Part shown: positions 25,292 through 34,065 of the stretch, piece after piece | How positions within the stretch are numbered: position 1 is the first letter of the stretch | How the letters are laid out: the number at the start of each line of letters is the position of its first letter | Source: Agromyces sp. Root81 | Lineage (GTDB): Bacteria > Actinomycetota > Actinomycetes > Actinomycetales > Microbacteriaceae | DNA: 64,000 nucleotides | Direction of reading: 5' to 3' | Assembly (NCBI RefSeq): GCF_001429165.1 | Contig: NZ_LMIR01000002.1 | Location: forward strand, 1,477,261-1,541,260 | Notes under the pieces: model-generated | Databases searched by the model: none | What the model was told of the DNA's origin: nothing | What the model saw: the letters and a program-made list of their open reading frames with translations, nothing else | Program-made: the position numbers and the translations under genes

Positions 25292-27715
25292 CTACCGGGT
25301 GGTCGACAGCGTGTAGTCGCCGTCGGCGCAACCCGTCACGATCCATCCGCCCGGCACCTCGGTCGTCTCGACCTTCGTGATGCCGGTGACCTGCACGTCG
25401 GGCTCGGCCGAGCCGGGGATCCACACCTCGAGGCCGCAGCTGCCGGCGTCGGTCGTGCCGGCGAGGTCGATGGCCGCGCCGTCGGCCTCGAGCGAGGCGA
25501 GCACGCCCGGTGCCGCCTGGGGGTAGGCGCGGCTCAGGATCTCGAGGAGGTCCGACTTGGGCGGGGCGTCGCCGCCGGTCTCGCAGTCCTGCATCATGAG
25601 GGCGTTGCCGACGGGGCCGATGCCGTTCTGCGGATCGCCGCAGGCCTGCTTCCAGACCCAGTACGCACTGCCGAGCCTGCGCTCGTCTTCAGCGTCGGCG
25701 TAGCGGTTCAGACGTGCGAGCACGTCGTCATCCTCGCCCCAGTAGCCGTACTCGCCCGACCACAGCGGGGCGTCGTAGATGTCGGCGACGCGCTGCGCGA
25801 GCGCGAACTGGCGCTCGATGCTGACGATCGGGGGAATGCCGAGATCGCGGTCCATCGTGATCGACTCGGCGTAGAGGTGCGGCGAGAAGACGATGTTGTC
25901 GTCGTCCGTGAAGCCCGGGGTCGGGCCGGTGTCGAAGCCGAGGCCCGACCAGAGGATGCTCGGCTCGAAGAACACGATCTGCTCTGCGCCGGCCCCTCGG
26001 ATCTCGTCGATCGCCCGGTCGTAGAACTTCCCGAGCTGGTGCGAGGTCGTGACTGGCGCCGTCTCGCCGAAGCCGGGCTCGTTGATGAGGTCGAAGCCCG
26101 CGACCATCGGCTCGTCGCGGAACTCGGCGGCGAGCCTGCCCCACGTCTCGGCGAACGCGGTCTGCACGCCGTCGGTGTCGAAGTAGAAGTTCTGGAACGC
26201 CCGGTCTCCGGCGGGGGAGATGTCTCGGCCGGTGAACTGGCAGCGCGGCGCGTCATCCGTGATCGTCGCCCACTCGGGAGCGCCGTCGTACCCCCACATC
26301 TCCTCGGTGCCGGGGCGGCACACGGTGCCCTCTTCGGTGGGGCCGTTCCACCAGCCGTCCTGGTGCATGTCGAGCACCGTGTAGATGCCGTGCTCCGTGC
26401 CCCAGTCGACCGCATCCTCGATCTTCGAGAGGTACTCGGGGTCGAGCGTGCCGCGCTCGGGCTCGAGCGCCGACCATGAGATGTTGAGCCGTACGACGTT
26501 GAAGCCGTACTCGGCCATGTCGGCGTAGTCGTCTTCGGTGAGCGGGCGGGTCGCGGGCACGTCGGCCTGCGGCTGGTAGAAGTCGACGAGCTGGTTGACG
26601 TTGGCGCCGCGCAGCAGCACCTGATTGCCGTCGCCGTCGGTGATGATGGAGCCCTCTGCGCGGAGGAAGCCCTCGGGCGGCGAGGCCTCGGCGGCCGAAT
26701 CGACCGCTGCCGCCGAGGCGACCTCGGCGCTCGGCAGGCCGAGCGTCGCGCCCAGCGCGAGCACTGCGACTGACGCGGCGACGACCTCGGGAGCGCGTGC
26801 GGCCCGTGCCGTGCGGCCGGCGCGCACCCGGTCGAGGATGACGGCGCTCACGCCGACGATCCAGCCGACGCAGGCTCCGAAGGCGAGCCCGTCGGCGACG
26901 GTCACATAGGCCGCCATCAGCGGCCAGATGTCCCCGGCGAAGCCGCCGTCGACGATGAGGGCGACGATCGCCTGCACGATGCCGACCAGGCCGCCGGCGA
27001 CGAGCGCGGCGAGCCATCCGCCCAGCACGCCGGGCACCCGCGCCCGCATCCAGCGCAGGCTCAGCGCGGTCGCGCCGGCGATGAGCACCATCGCGATGAT
27101 CATGGAGAGGATGCCGCGGTCGGGCCGCGCCATGGGAATGCCGTCCGCGTACACGGCGCCCGTCCACCACAGGCCCGCGAGCAGCGGTGCGACGACGGCG
27201 AAGATCACCGCGGAGGGCCAGATCGACCCGCGCTCGAGCGTCTGCCGCGTCGTCGGCCCGCCGAGCCAGCGTGCGAGCGCGGCGACGATGAGCGCCGCGG
27301 GCACGGCCTTCGCCGTCACGAAGCCGGCGGCCCACCCGGCCACCGCGAGATCCCAGGTCATGACGAAGCACGCCGCCGCCTGTGCGAGCAGCACCGCGAG
27401 CACCACACCGGCGGTGAGCGTCCAGAAGCGGTCGCCGGCGCGGACCGCGACCCACCACACGACGCCGAGCACGACGGGCACGAAGACCACGTACGGCGCG
27501 AACGGCCAGACGCCGGCGCTCGGCTGCGGGATCGCCCCCGACCAGCCGACCAGTGCGAGCAACCCGGTGGGGTCGGCGACGGCCTGGATGACGATCAGGG
27601 CGAGCATCGCGGTGATGGCCACGACGGGGCGACGGACCGAGCGATGGACGGAGGCGTCGGCCGGGGTCGAGTGATCCGTCTGATCGTTCGAGTGCGTCGT
27701 GGGGGCGTCGTGCAT
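25292..27715 (-). CDS. Multi-TM membrane protein fused to a GH5 (endoglycoceramidase-like) glycosidase
   Basis: 807 residues from an ATG at 27715 preceded by AGCGAGG. The first ~320 residues contain about nine or ten hydrophobic segments. A linker follows, then a secreted-type GH5 catalytic domain (about 365-720) opening with the SIITDGDGNQVLLRGANVN motif of endoglycoceramidase-like enzymes. The acid/base is Glu546 (LINEP) and the nucleophile Glu655 (SGEYGYW). A small beta domain ends the chain. Bacterial GH5 glycosidases of this type are normally secreted or lipid-anchored without such a membrane part. The topology would put the enzyme outside the cell. The substrate may be a glycolipid, but this is inferred from motif similarity only. 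It is co-transcribed with a sigma factor. Confidence 0.85.
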   Translation of the reverse strand: MHDAPTTHSNDQTDHSTPADASVHRSVRRPVVAITAMLALIVIQAVADPTGLLALVGWSGAIPQPSAGVWPFAPYVVFVPVVLGVVWWVAVRAGDRFWTLTAGVVLAVLLAQAAACFVMTWDLAVAGWAAGFVTAKAVPAALIVAALARWLGGPTTRQTLERGSIWPSAVIFAVVAPLLAGLWWTGAVYADGIPMARPDRGILSMIIAMVLIAGATALSLRWMRARVPGVLGGWLAALVAGGLVGIVQAIVALIVDGGFAGDIWPLMAAYVTVADGLAFGACVGWIVGVSAVILDRVRAGRTARAARAPEVVAASVAVLALGATLGLPSAEVASAAAVDSAAEASPPEGFLRAEGSIITDGDGNQVLLRGANVNQLVDFYQPQADVPATRPLTEDDYADMAEYGFNVVRLNISWSALEPERGTLDPEYLSKIEDAVDWGTEHGIYTVLDMHQDGWWNGPTEEGTVCRPGTEEMWGYDGAPEWATITDDAPRCQFTGRDISPAGDRAFQNFYFDTDGVQTAFAETWGRLAAEFRDEPMVAGFDLINEPGFGETAPVTTSHQLGKFYDRAIDEIRGAGAEQIVFFEPSILWSGLGFDTGPTPGFTDDDNIVFSPHLYAESITMDRDLGIPPIVSIERQFALAQRVADIYDAPLWSGEYGYWGEDDDVLARLNRYADAEDERRLGSAYWVWKQACGDPQNGIGPVGNALMMQDCETGGDAPPKSDLLEILSRAYPQAAPGVLASLEADGAAIDLAGTTDAGSCGLEVWIPGSAEPDVQVTGITKVETTEVPGGWIVTGCADGDYTLSTTR

Positions 27716-27734
27716 CGGGAACCTCGCTGTCTCC

Positions 27735-27756
27735 AACTGGGTCGCTTGACCCAGTT
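27735..27756 (-). promoter_or_regulatory. Perfect operator-like palindrome before the GH5 fusion gene
   Basis: The arms aactgggtc and gacccagtt (9 bases each, 4-base spacer gctt) lie 20-41 bases upstream of the start codon. Size and symmetry suit a TetR- or LacI-type repressor. No regulator gene is adjacent, so the binding protein is encoded elsewhere. Confidence 0.65.
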
Positions 27757-27853
27757 CGGCCCACCCTATCTGGCAACAGCGGCCCGCGGAAGAGAGTCTG
27801 AGTAACGATCGAGACCGCGCCGTCGTGACCGACGCTCGGCGTCCGCCCGCGAA

Positions 27854-28516
27854 TCAGTCCACGACGTGGATGCCCACGTGGCTCGCGAGGGTCGTCGCGA
27901 GCAGCGCGACCTGCATGCCGTCCATCGTCGCGCCCCTCAGGCCCTCGAGCCCGGAGATCGCGGCGAGGTCGAGACCGCGCAGATCGACGTCGCGGAGCTT
28001 CGCTCCCGTCGCGTCGAGGGCGCGCACGTCGCACTGCTCGAATGCGACGCGCTCGGCCTTGGCGCCTCCGAGGTCGAGCTCCTCGATCGTGCAGTCCGTG
28101 AACCGGATGTCGCGGAGCTCGGCTCCCCGCAGGTTCACGAAGCCGAGCTTGCAGCCGACGAAGCGCACCGACTGCCAGTGGTTCTCGTAGAACTCGACCG
28201 ACCCGATGCGGGAGCCCGAGACGAGCACGTCGCGCAGCGTGGCACGGGGTGCGCGCAGCACCGGCGCCTCGAGCCGCTCGATCACGGTCTCGGCGAGCAC
28301 GGCTCCGCGCAGGAGCGCGTCGTGGGCGAAGACCCCGACGAGTTCGCACTCGCCGATGCTCACGCCCGTGAGGTCGCGCTCCGAGATGTCACCGCCCCGG
28401 TAGCGCAGCCCGTCGACCCGGTCGCCGGCGGCCAGCTCGGCGAGTTCGCCGTCCACCAGGTCGGCGAGCACGATCTCGTCGATGCGGGGCGCGGTCGGGC
28501 GCGTGTCTTTCGGCAT
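27854..28516 (-). CDS. Pentapeptide-repeat protein
   Basis: 220 residues. From about residue 40 there are successive five-residue units of the A/C-D/N-L-x-x type (for example VNLRGAELRDIRF, ALDATGAKLRDVDLRGLDLAAI) that build a right-handed quadrilateral beta-helix. Length and composition recall fluoroquinolone-resistance (Qnr/MfpA-like) proteins, which mimic DNA and protect gyrase. However, the repeat array is irregular and interrupted in the middle, so that role is only one possibility. It is a single gene with an ATG at 28516. Confidence 0.85.
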   Translation of the reverse strand: MPKDTRPTAPRIDEIVLADLVDGELAELAAGDRVDGLRYRGGDISERDLTGVSIGECELVGVFAHDALLRGAVLAETVIERLEAPVLRAPRATLRDVLVSGSRIGSVEFYENHWQSVRFVGCKLGFVNLRGAELRDIRFTDCTIEELDLGGAKAERVAFEQCDVRALDATGAKLRDVDLRGLDLAAISGLEGLRGATMDGMQVALLATTLASHVGIHVVD

Positions 28517-28657
28517 GGCGGGTGTCCTCTGCGAGCTCGGCGGATGCGGATCTCGTCGAGGCTACTGCCCGGCTCCGACAACGCTCATCGCCCGGCGCCG
28601 CAGCAGGCGGGGTTCCGAGACGCCCCGCTGAGTACGACGGATGCCGCGCGCTCGCGT

Positions 28658-29587
28658 TCAGACGACGGCGGCGCTGCGTTCGCCGATGCGGCGGCGGGCC
28701 TCGTCGACGGCCGCCTGCAGTGCACCGGCGGGATCGACCGCGATGTCGGGGACGACGCCGACGCCCTCCCAGTTCGTCCCGGTATGCGGGTTGACGGCGC
28801 GGGCGAACGGGACGGTGATCTCGATCGTGTCCGAGATCGGGATGTAGCGGGTGGGGTGCGCCCCGCCGCCCGTCGTCCCGCCGATGATCGTCGCTCGGCC
28901 GATCGCCTGCAGGTCGTAACTGAAGTGCTCCGCCCCTGAGAAGGTCGTCCCGCTCGTCAGGACGAACACCTCGCCGTCGAGGTAGCGGGGCCCTGCCACG
29001 TCGGCGAGCGTCCAGTACTGGCGCGCCGATGCGCTCTCCCGTTCCTCCACGGAGCTCAACTGCGTCTCGTCGTCGGGAACGAGGTGGCTGATCCACGACT
29101 GCACGCCGTTCGGCGAGCCGCCGAGGCAGGCGCGCAGGTCGAAGACGAGCGCGTCCGTGCGGGAGACGAGCTCCATGGCCGCTGCGATCGCCGGTCCGGC
29201 CAGCGAGGCGTCCGCGATCATGCGGAGGTCGATGAGGCCGATGTTGCCGTCGAGCCGCTCGACCTTCGCGATGCCCCAGTTGTCGTCGCGGAACCGCGCG
29301 ATGAGGGCGGCGGTGGCGTCCTCCCGGCTCCTCCCCGTGTTCTCGCTCGTCCGTCGCGGCCGCACCCGCAGGTGCTTGTCGTTCGTGCGCGACTGCAGTT
29401 CGGCGGTCAGTCGAGCGCAGAGCTCGGCCTCGTCGAGGCCGGCGAAGAATCCGGTCCGTTCCAGCTCGCGGATGGCGGCACTGGTGGCGACGGCGACCTC
29501 GGGGAAGACGTAGAGGCGATCGAGGTGGCCGAGCGCGGCGTCGATGAGGTCGGAGGTCGAAGTCTGCGTTGTTCCCATCCTCGGCAT
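28658..29587 (-). CDS. S41-family (C-terminal processing type) peptidase
   Basis: 309 residues from an ATG at 29587; a second ATG three codons on (29578) is equally possible and neither has a strong ribosome site. No signal peptide is visible, so the enzyme may be cytoplasmic. The S41 core is recognisable: IGLIDLRMIAD, a RTDALVFDLRACLGGS strand, the catalytic Ser in LTSGTTFSGAEHF, the GGTTGGGAHPT turn and GVGVVPDI. A PDZ domain is absent. N-terminal helices resemble those of IRBP-like members of the family. A long hairpin sits just before its start. Confidence 0.87.
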   Translation of the reverse strand: MPRMGTTQTSTSDLIDAALGHLDRLYVFPEVAVATSAAIRELERTGFFAGLDEAELCARLTAELQSRTNDKHLRVRPRRTSENTGRSREDATAALIARFRDDNWGIAKVERLDGNIGLIDLRMIADASLAGPAIAAAMELVSRTDALVFDLRACLGGSPNGVQSWISHLVPDDETQLSSVEERESASARQYWTLADVAGPRYLDGEVFVLTSGTTFSGAEHFSYDLQAIGRATIIGGTTGGGAHPTRYIPISDTIEITVPFARAVNPHTGTNWEGVGVVPDIAVDPAGALQAAVDEARRRIGERSAAVV

Positions 29588-29591
29588 CGTA

Positions 29592-29629
29592 CGGGTCGGG
29601 CCGGCGCGATGTCGCGCCGGCCCGACCCG
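29592..29629 (-). terminator. 18-bp perfect hairpin between SDR and S41 genes
   Basis: The arms cgggtcgggccggcgcga and its exact complement, with a 2-base loop TG, fill most of the gap after the SDR stop (29647) and before the S41 start (29587). This is a probable terminator for the SDR transcript, or an attenuator for the peptidase gene, since the two are only 59 bases apart. Confidence 0.75.
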
Positions 29630-29646
29630 CCCGATCGGACGGGCGA

Positions 29647-30729
29647 CTACGCCGCGGACCAGCCGCCGTCGCTCGCGAGCACGACGCCGTTGATGTTCAC
29701 GCCGTCGTCGCTCAGCAGGAAGGTGATCGACGCGGCGAGGGCCTCGGCCTCCGCGGCATCCGGCAGGATCGCCATCGCCTGGCGCACGCGCTGGGCGCCG
29801 AGCGGCGAGGCGAAGGTGGCCTCGATGTTCGTGATGGTCGCGCCGGGGGCGACCGCGTTGACGCGCAGGCCGCTCGGGCCGTACATGAACGCCGTCGACT
29901 TCGTGAGGCCGACGACCGCGTGCTTCGACGCCGTGTAGGCGACGCCCGCGGCCGAACCGCGGAGCGCGGCCTCGGAGGCGGTGTTCACGATCGAACCGGT
30001 GCCGCGGGCGAGCATGACCGGCACGACGGCGCGCATGAGCTTCATGGTGCCGTCGACGTTGACCGAGAAGACGCGCTTCCAGACGGCGTCGGTGAGCTCG
30101 CCGATCGGCGTCATGTCGTCCATGATTCCGGCGATGTTCGCGAGGCCGTCGATGCGGTCGCCCGCCGCGGCGACGATCTCGGCGACCTTCGCGTCGTCGG
30201 TGATGTCGGCCACGAGGGTCAGGATCTCGGCGCCGTCGTGCTCGGAGGCGAAGTCGTCGAGGCGTTCCTGCGAGACGTCGACCGCGATGACCCGACCGCC
30301 CTCGCGCGCGACGCGAGACGCCGTGGCGCGGCCGATGCCGGAGCCGGCGCCGGTGACGATGACGGTCTTGCCGGCGAATCGGCCCTGGTCGAGGCGCTCG
30401 ACCCATTCGGGACGCTCCACCACGGGCACGGTGTCGCCGGCGTCGGCCGACTCGGTCGTGGGCTCGGGCGCGGCGGCCGGGGCATCCGCTGCTCCCACCG
30501 GCACCTCGCCGGCCGCAGCCCGTGCGACGAGCTGGTCGACCATCTCCTGGCTGAACTGGCCCTTGCTGAGCTTGACCAGGCGCTTGATGGCGAGCCGCTG
30601 CACGGGGCGCAGCACATCGGGATCCTGGCCGGACTGGGCGAGGAGATCGCGGATGATCGGGCCGCCGACGGGGTGCTCGAGCCAGGTCTTGATCGAGTCG
30701 TCGCCGGTGAGGGTCTTGGGGGTGCTCAT
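29647..30729 (-). CDS. SDR oxidoreductase with an N-terminal helical extension
   Basis: 360 residues. Residues ~115-360 form a classical SDR: TGAGSGIG cofactor motif, acidic residue at the end of the second strand (VIAVDVS) favouring NAD, NIAG, catalytic Ser in VNTASE, YTASK with catalytic Tyr/Lys, and a C-terminal GVVLASDGG. The first ~75 residues (TWLEHPVGGPIIRDLLAQSG...) form a separate charged helical domain, followed by an Ala/Pro/Glu linker. Such an extension is unusual for an SDR and may serve oligomerisation or docking. It is divergent from a TetR regulator and has that regulator's likely operator in its promoter. Confidence 0.88.
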   Translation of the reverse strand: MSTPKTLTGDDSIKTWLEHPVGGPIIRDLLAQSGQDPDVLRPVQRLAIKRLVKLSKGQFSQEMVDQLVARAAAGEVPVGAADAPAAAPEPTTESADAGDTVPVVERPEWVERLDQGRFAGKTVIVTGAGSGIGRATASRVAREGGRVIAVDVSQERLDDFASEHDGAEILTLVADITDDAKVAEIVAAAGDRIDGLANIAGIMDDMTPIGELTDAVWKRVFSVNVDGTMKLMRAVVPVMLARGTGSIVNTASEAALRGSAAGVAYTASKHAVVGLTKSTAFMYGPSGLRVNAVAPGATITNIEATFASPLGAQRVRQAMAILPDAAEAEALAASITFLLSDDGVNINGVVLASDGGWSAA

Positions 30730-30765
30730 GGTGTGGTTCCTTCTCTTCGATGTGGTGCGAAGCTC

Positions 30766-30789
30766 CTACCGGACATTGCTGTCCGGTAG
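30766..30789. promoter_or_regulatory. TetR-type operator between SDR and TetR genes
   Basis: The arms ctaccggaca and tgtccggtag (10 bases, perfect, 4-base spacer ttgc) lie in the 73-base gap between the two divergent genes, 14 bases before the regulator's GTG. One dimer pair here could repress both promoters. Confidence 0.8.
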
Positions 30790-30802
30790 TAAGGTAACAC
30801 CC

Positions 30803-31381
30803 GTGCCTGAACGTAGGAAGGGAACTTCCGAGGCCCGCAAGGCCAATCGCGGCCCGAGCGCCGGCCCCGAGAATCGCCGCGCGATCATCGCCGCCGCGCG
30901 CGCGGTCTTCGCCGCCGATGGACTGCAGGTGCCGTTCAACGCGATCGCCAAGAAGGCGGGCGTCGGGCAGGGCAGCCTCTACCGCCATTTCCCCGATCGG
31001 CTCTCGCTCGCCGTGGCCGTCTTCGACGAGAACATCGACGAGCTCGAGGCATCCGTCGAGCCGGAGGACGCCACGCTCGACGACCTGCTCGAGGCGATCA
31101 TCGGGCAGGCGGTCGTGTCGACCGCGCTCATCGACCTCATCTGGCAGCACCAGCACGACGAGCGGGTGGAGCACCTCGGCTCTCGGCTCGCGGCCATCGT
31201 GGGCGCGGTCGTCGCGCGCGAGCGCGCCGGCGGACGACTCGGCGCCGACGTCGAGGACGCCGACGTGCTGCTCGCCGTCACGATGCTCGCCGACCTGTTG
31301 GCGCGCACCGACGCCGAGGATCGCCGGCGGGTCGCACAGCGTGCCTGGGGGATCTTCCACGCGGCGTTCGCGCCGCGCTGA
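30803..31381 (+). CDS. TetR-family transcriptional regulator
   Basis: 192 residues from a GTG at 30803. After a charged tail of about 25 residues, the HTH is clear: NRRAIIAAARAVFAADGLQVPFNAIAKKAGVGQGSLYRHFPDR. The remaining helices form the ligand-binding domain. It is divergent from the SDR gene and sits next to a perfect palindrome, so it probably represses itself and the dehydrogenase until a substrate or product of the enzyme binds. Confidence 0.92.
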   Translation: MPERRKGTSEARKANRGPSAGPENRRAIIAAARAVFAADGLQVPFNAIAKKAGVGQGSLYRHFPDRLSLAVAVFDENIDELEASVEPEDATLDDLLEAIIGQAVVSTALIDLIWQHQHDERVEHLGSRLAAIVGAVVARERAGGRLGADVEDADVLLAVTMLADLLARTDAEDRRRVAQRAWGIFHAAFAPR

Positions 31382-31417
31382 CCGGGTGCCCGAGTGCCCA
31401 GGTGCCCGTGCGCGGCG

Positions 31418-31942
31418 TCAGTCGTTCCGGACGCGCTCGAGCGTGAGGTTCGGCCTTCCATCGGCGTCCGGCCCGATGGTGATCGTCGTGGAGAATTCGT
31501 CGCGCGCGACGGACTCCGATGGAGCGGGAATCGGTGTTCCCTCGGGCCAGCGCACGGTCGCCCACTCGCGGGCGCCTCTCGGGGACGTCGACGAACCCGA
31601 GTCGGTCACCTCGGCGCCTGGCGGGAATCGGACTCCGGCGAGACGCTCGACGTAGTCCACCTCGAGCGAGGTGCACCACTTCGGTTCGAGGAGGAAGCAG
31701 TGCCCCTTCGGCGGATTCGGACCGGGCCCGTCCATCGGCGTCGACGGGAAGAGGATCGCCGGCGCCATGGAGACCCCGACCGCGAGCAGGGCGACGGCGG
31801 CGACCGGCAGGAGCGCCAGGAACGCCGCCTTCCCGAGCCACCCGGCTCCGCCCTGGTCGGACGCCGTCGCGGTCGCCGTCGCCGACTCGTTGAAACCGAG
31901 TTCGCGCAACGACGGCGAGGTGCCGGTCGGTTCAGGGTCCAC
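31418..31942 (-). CDS. Single-TM protein of unknown function with extracytoplasmic domain
   Basis: 174 residues from a GTG at 31942. A short cytoplasmic part (1-35) is followed by one hydrophobic segment (about 37-62), then a Pro/Gly linker and an ~105-residue outer domain containing two cysteines (HCFLLEPKWC) that may pair. No family was recognised. A convergent TetR gene ends 36 bases beyond its stop. Confidence 0.6.
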   Translation of the reverse strand: MDPEPTGTSPSLRELGFNESATATATASDQGGAGWLGKAAFLALLPVAAVALLAVGVSMAPAILFPSTPMDGPGPNPPKGHCFLLEPKWCTSLEVDYVERLAGVRFPPGAEVTDSGSSTSPRGAREWATVRWPEGTPIPAPSESVARDEFSTTITIGPDADGRPNLTLERVRND

Positions 31943-32100
31943 AGCAGCTCACTCTACGGATCGCCGACCGCGCCGAGCCGACCATCGTGGTGCGGCCGAG
32001 CCGACCCGGTTCAATCCTTCGTTGGATGCGCCGGGGCGCCGAGGAAGAGGAGTATCGAGGTGAGGCTCGTCCACCTCGCCAACCTTCGAAGGGAATCGCC

Positions 32101-32550
32101 ATGCAGAAACTGTTCTACGCAGCGTTCGCGTACATGATCCTCGGTGTCGGCTCCGGCCTCTTCTACCGTGAGTTCACGAAAGCCAACGACTTCCCCGAAG
32201 GGCAGTTCAGCCAGCTCGGCTTGGCGCACACCCACCTGCTGACCCTCGGCTTCATCGTGCTGCTCATCGTGCTCGTGATCGAGAAGGTCTTCGCGATCTC
32301 GAAGAGCCACCTCTTCGAATGGTTCTTCTGGGTCTACAACGCGGGCGTCATCGTGACCTCGGGCATGCTCATCTGGCACGGCTCGCTCACCGTCATGGGC
32401 GAGGAGTCGACGTCGGCGATCGCCGGCATCGCGGGCCTCGGCCACATCGCCCTCACCGCGGGCATGGTGCTGCTCTTCCTCGCACTGCGCAGCCGCATCG
32501 TGGCGCCGAAGGACGCGCCGTCGCCCGTCGCGGCGGCTGCCGCCGAGTAG
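32101..32550 (+). CDS. DUF2871 family membrane protein
   Basis: 149 residues with four hydrophobic segments (about 5-22, 45-63, 72-94 and 105-128). The conserved LGLAHTHLLTLGF segment, with two His in or near the second helix, and YREFTK near the first loop match DUF2871, a four-helix membrane family of unknown function common in actinobacteria and Firmicutes. Histidines in the membrane suggest metal or haem binding, which is inference. ATG at 32101 with GAAGGGA upstream. Confidence 0.82.
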   Translation: MQKLFYAAFAYMILGVGSGLFYREFTKANDFPEGQFSQLGLAHTHLLTLGFIVLLIVLVIEKVFAISKSHLFEWFFWVYNAGVIVTSGMLIWHGSLTVMGEESTSAIAGIAGLGHIALTAGMVLLFLALRSRIVAPKDAPSPVAAAAAE

Positions 32551-32570
32551 TCCGGCCTCGCCGAGCGCGG

Positions 32571-32885
32571 CTACAGGGCGTTCGTGGAGATGCTGAGCAG
32601 GTACAGGAATCCGGCGAACGCGGCGACGCCCAGCACGGCGCCGACGATCGAGCTGACGCGGCTGAATCGCGGCCACCGGGTGCCGGGCTGACCGCTGAGC
32701 CGGAGCCCCTGGAGGGCGAAGAGCAGTGGCACGATCGAGGCGATGACGGAGAAGGTCCATTCGCCGCCTGACCTCGCGGTCGAGATCACGATCCACAGCG
32801 CTCCCGCGCCGATGATCACGCTCAGTGCACCGCACACCCGTGCGGAGATCTCGCGGGGCTCGCGGCTTCGGGATTCAGCAGTCAC
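32571..32885 (-). CDS. Small three-TM membrane protein, unknown
   Basis: 104 residues from a GTG at 32885. Hydrophobic segments are at about 18-36, 45-61 and 80-100, and the N-terminus carries Arg/Glu-rich residues. It is convergent with the DUF2871 gene (20-base gap) and divergent from the AlkA-like gene. No motif points to a function. Confidence 0.6.
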   Translation of the reverse strand: MTAESRSREPREISARVCGALSVIIGAGALWIVISTARSGGEWTFSVIASIVPLLFALQGLRLSGQPGTRWPRFSRVSSIVGAVLGVAAFAGFLYLLSISTNAL

Positions 32886-32993
32886 AGCGACGATGGTGCC
32901 AATCGGCGGCCGAGCGTGTCAACCCGGCCGACGGGGTCACGGCGCCATGGCGGCACCGTCGCGGCTGTCAGGTGCGTGCGTCACACTGGAGCC

Positions 32994-33911
32994 GTGATCG
33001 CCGACCATGCCCTCAGCTGGCGGCCGCGGCATCCGACCGACCTGCGGGAGACGCTCGGCGCGCTGCGGCGCGGCGGCGGCGACCCGGCGTTCGCGCTCGA
33101 CGCGAGCGGTGCGGTGTGGCGATCGGCGCGCACCGTCGAGGGCGACGCGACCCTGCGGTTGACCCAGCCCGATGCCGAGACGCTGCGCTGCGAGGCGTGG
33201 GGCCCCGGAGCAGGGGCGGCCGTCGCGCAGGCGCCCGAGCTGCTCGGCGACGCCGACGACCCGGCGGGGTTCGAACCCCAGTTGCCGCTCCTCGACGACG
33301 CCCACCGGCGCAACCCCGGCCTCCGCATCCCGCGCACGGCGCAGGTCTTCGAGGCGCTCGCGGCGACGATCCTCGAGCAGAAGGTCATCACGCTGCAGGC
33401 CCATGATTCGTGGCGCCGGCTGCTGACCCGGTTCGGCAGCCCGGCGCCCGGTCCCACTCCGCGGCCGATGCGGGTCGTGCCGTCGCCCGAGGTGTGGCGC
33501 ACGATCCCGAGCTGGGAGTGGCACCGCGCCGGCGTCGACCCGAAACGGGCGCGCACCCTGCAGAACGCCGCGGGCTACGCCGACAAGCTCGAAGCCGTCG
33601 CCGCGATGAGCCCGGCGGATGCCGCGGCTCGCCTCACCCTCATGCCCGGCGTCGGCCCGTGGACCGTCGCCGAGGTCGCCCAGCGTGCACTCGGCGACGC
33701 CGACGCGCTCTCGGTCGGCGACTATCACCTCTCGAACTTCGTCGGCCATGCGCTCGCGGGGCGGGACATGACCGACGATGAGATGCTCGAGACGCTCGAG
33801 CCGTGGCGCGGCCACCGGTACCGCGTGGTGCGCCTGCTCGGTGCGGCCGGGGTGCCCGGTCGCCCGCGGCGCGGACCCCGGATGAGCTTCGTCGACCACC
33901 GGGCGATCTGA
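32994..33911 (+). CDS. AlkA-type DNA-3-methyladenine glycosylase
   Basis: 305 residues from a GTG at 32994 with TGGAG upstream. It belongs to the HhH-GPD superfamily: helix-hairpin-helix LMPGVGPWTVAEV (about residues 218-230) and catalytic Asp243 in SVGDYHL. The region before it (FEALAATILEQKVI) is the usual interdomain segment of AlkA-like glycosylases. It removes alkylated bases from DNA in base-excision repair. No ada-like gene is beside it. Confidence 0.88.
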   Translation: MIADHALSWRPRHPTDLRETLGALRRGGGDPAFALDASGAVWRSARTVEGDATLRLTQPDAETLRCEAWGPGAGAAVAQAPELLGDADDPAGFEPQLPLLDDAHRRNPGLRIPRTAQVFEALAATILEQKVITLQAHDSWRRLLTRFGSPAPGPTPRPMRVVPSPEVWRTIPSWEWHRAGVDPKRARTLQNAAGYADKLEAVAAMSPADAAARLTLMPGVGPWTVAEVAQRALGDADALSVGDYHLSNFVGHALAGRDMTDDEMLETLEPWRGHRYRVVRLLGAAGVPGRPRRGPRMSFVDHRAI

Positions 33912-34065
33912 GCCGGGCCTCGATCGAGCAGTGCGCGAGGCGGCCCGAGTCGGCCCCGGGCCTCCGGGCGGATGTTCCCGTGATGCATAGGACACGCATA
34001 GGCTCAGCCAATACCGTGCCGAGAGGCCGAACCCGGCCTCTCCCGACTGCGAAGGACGTCAAACC

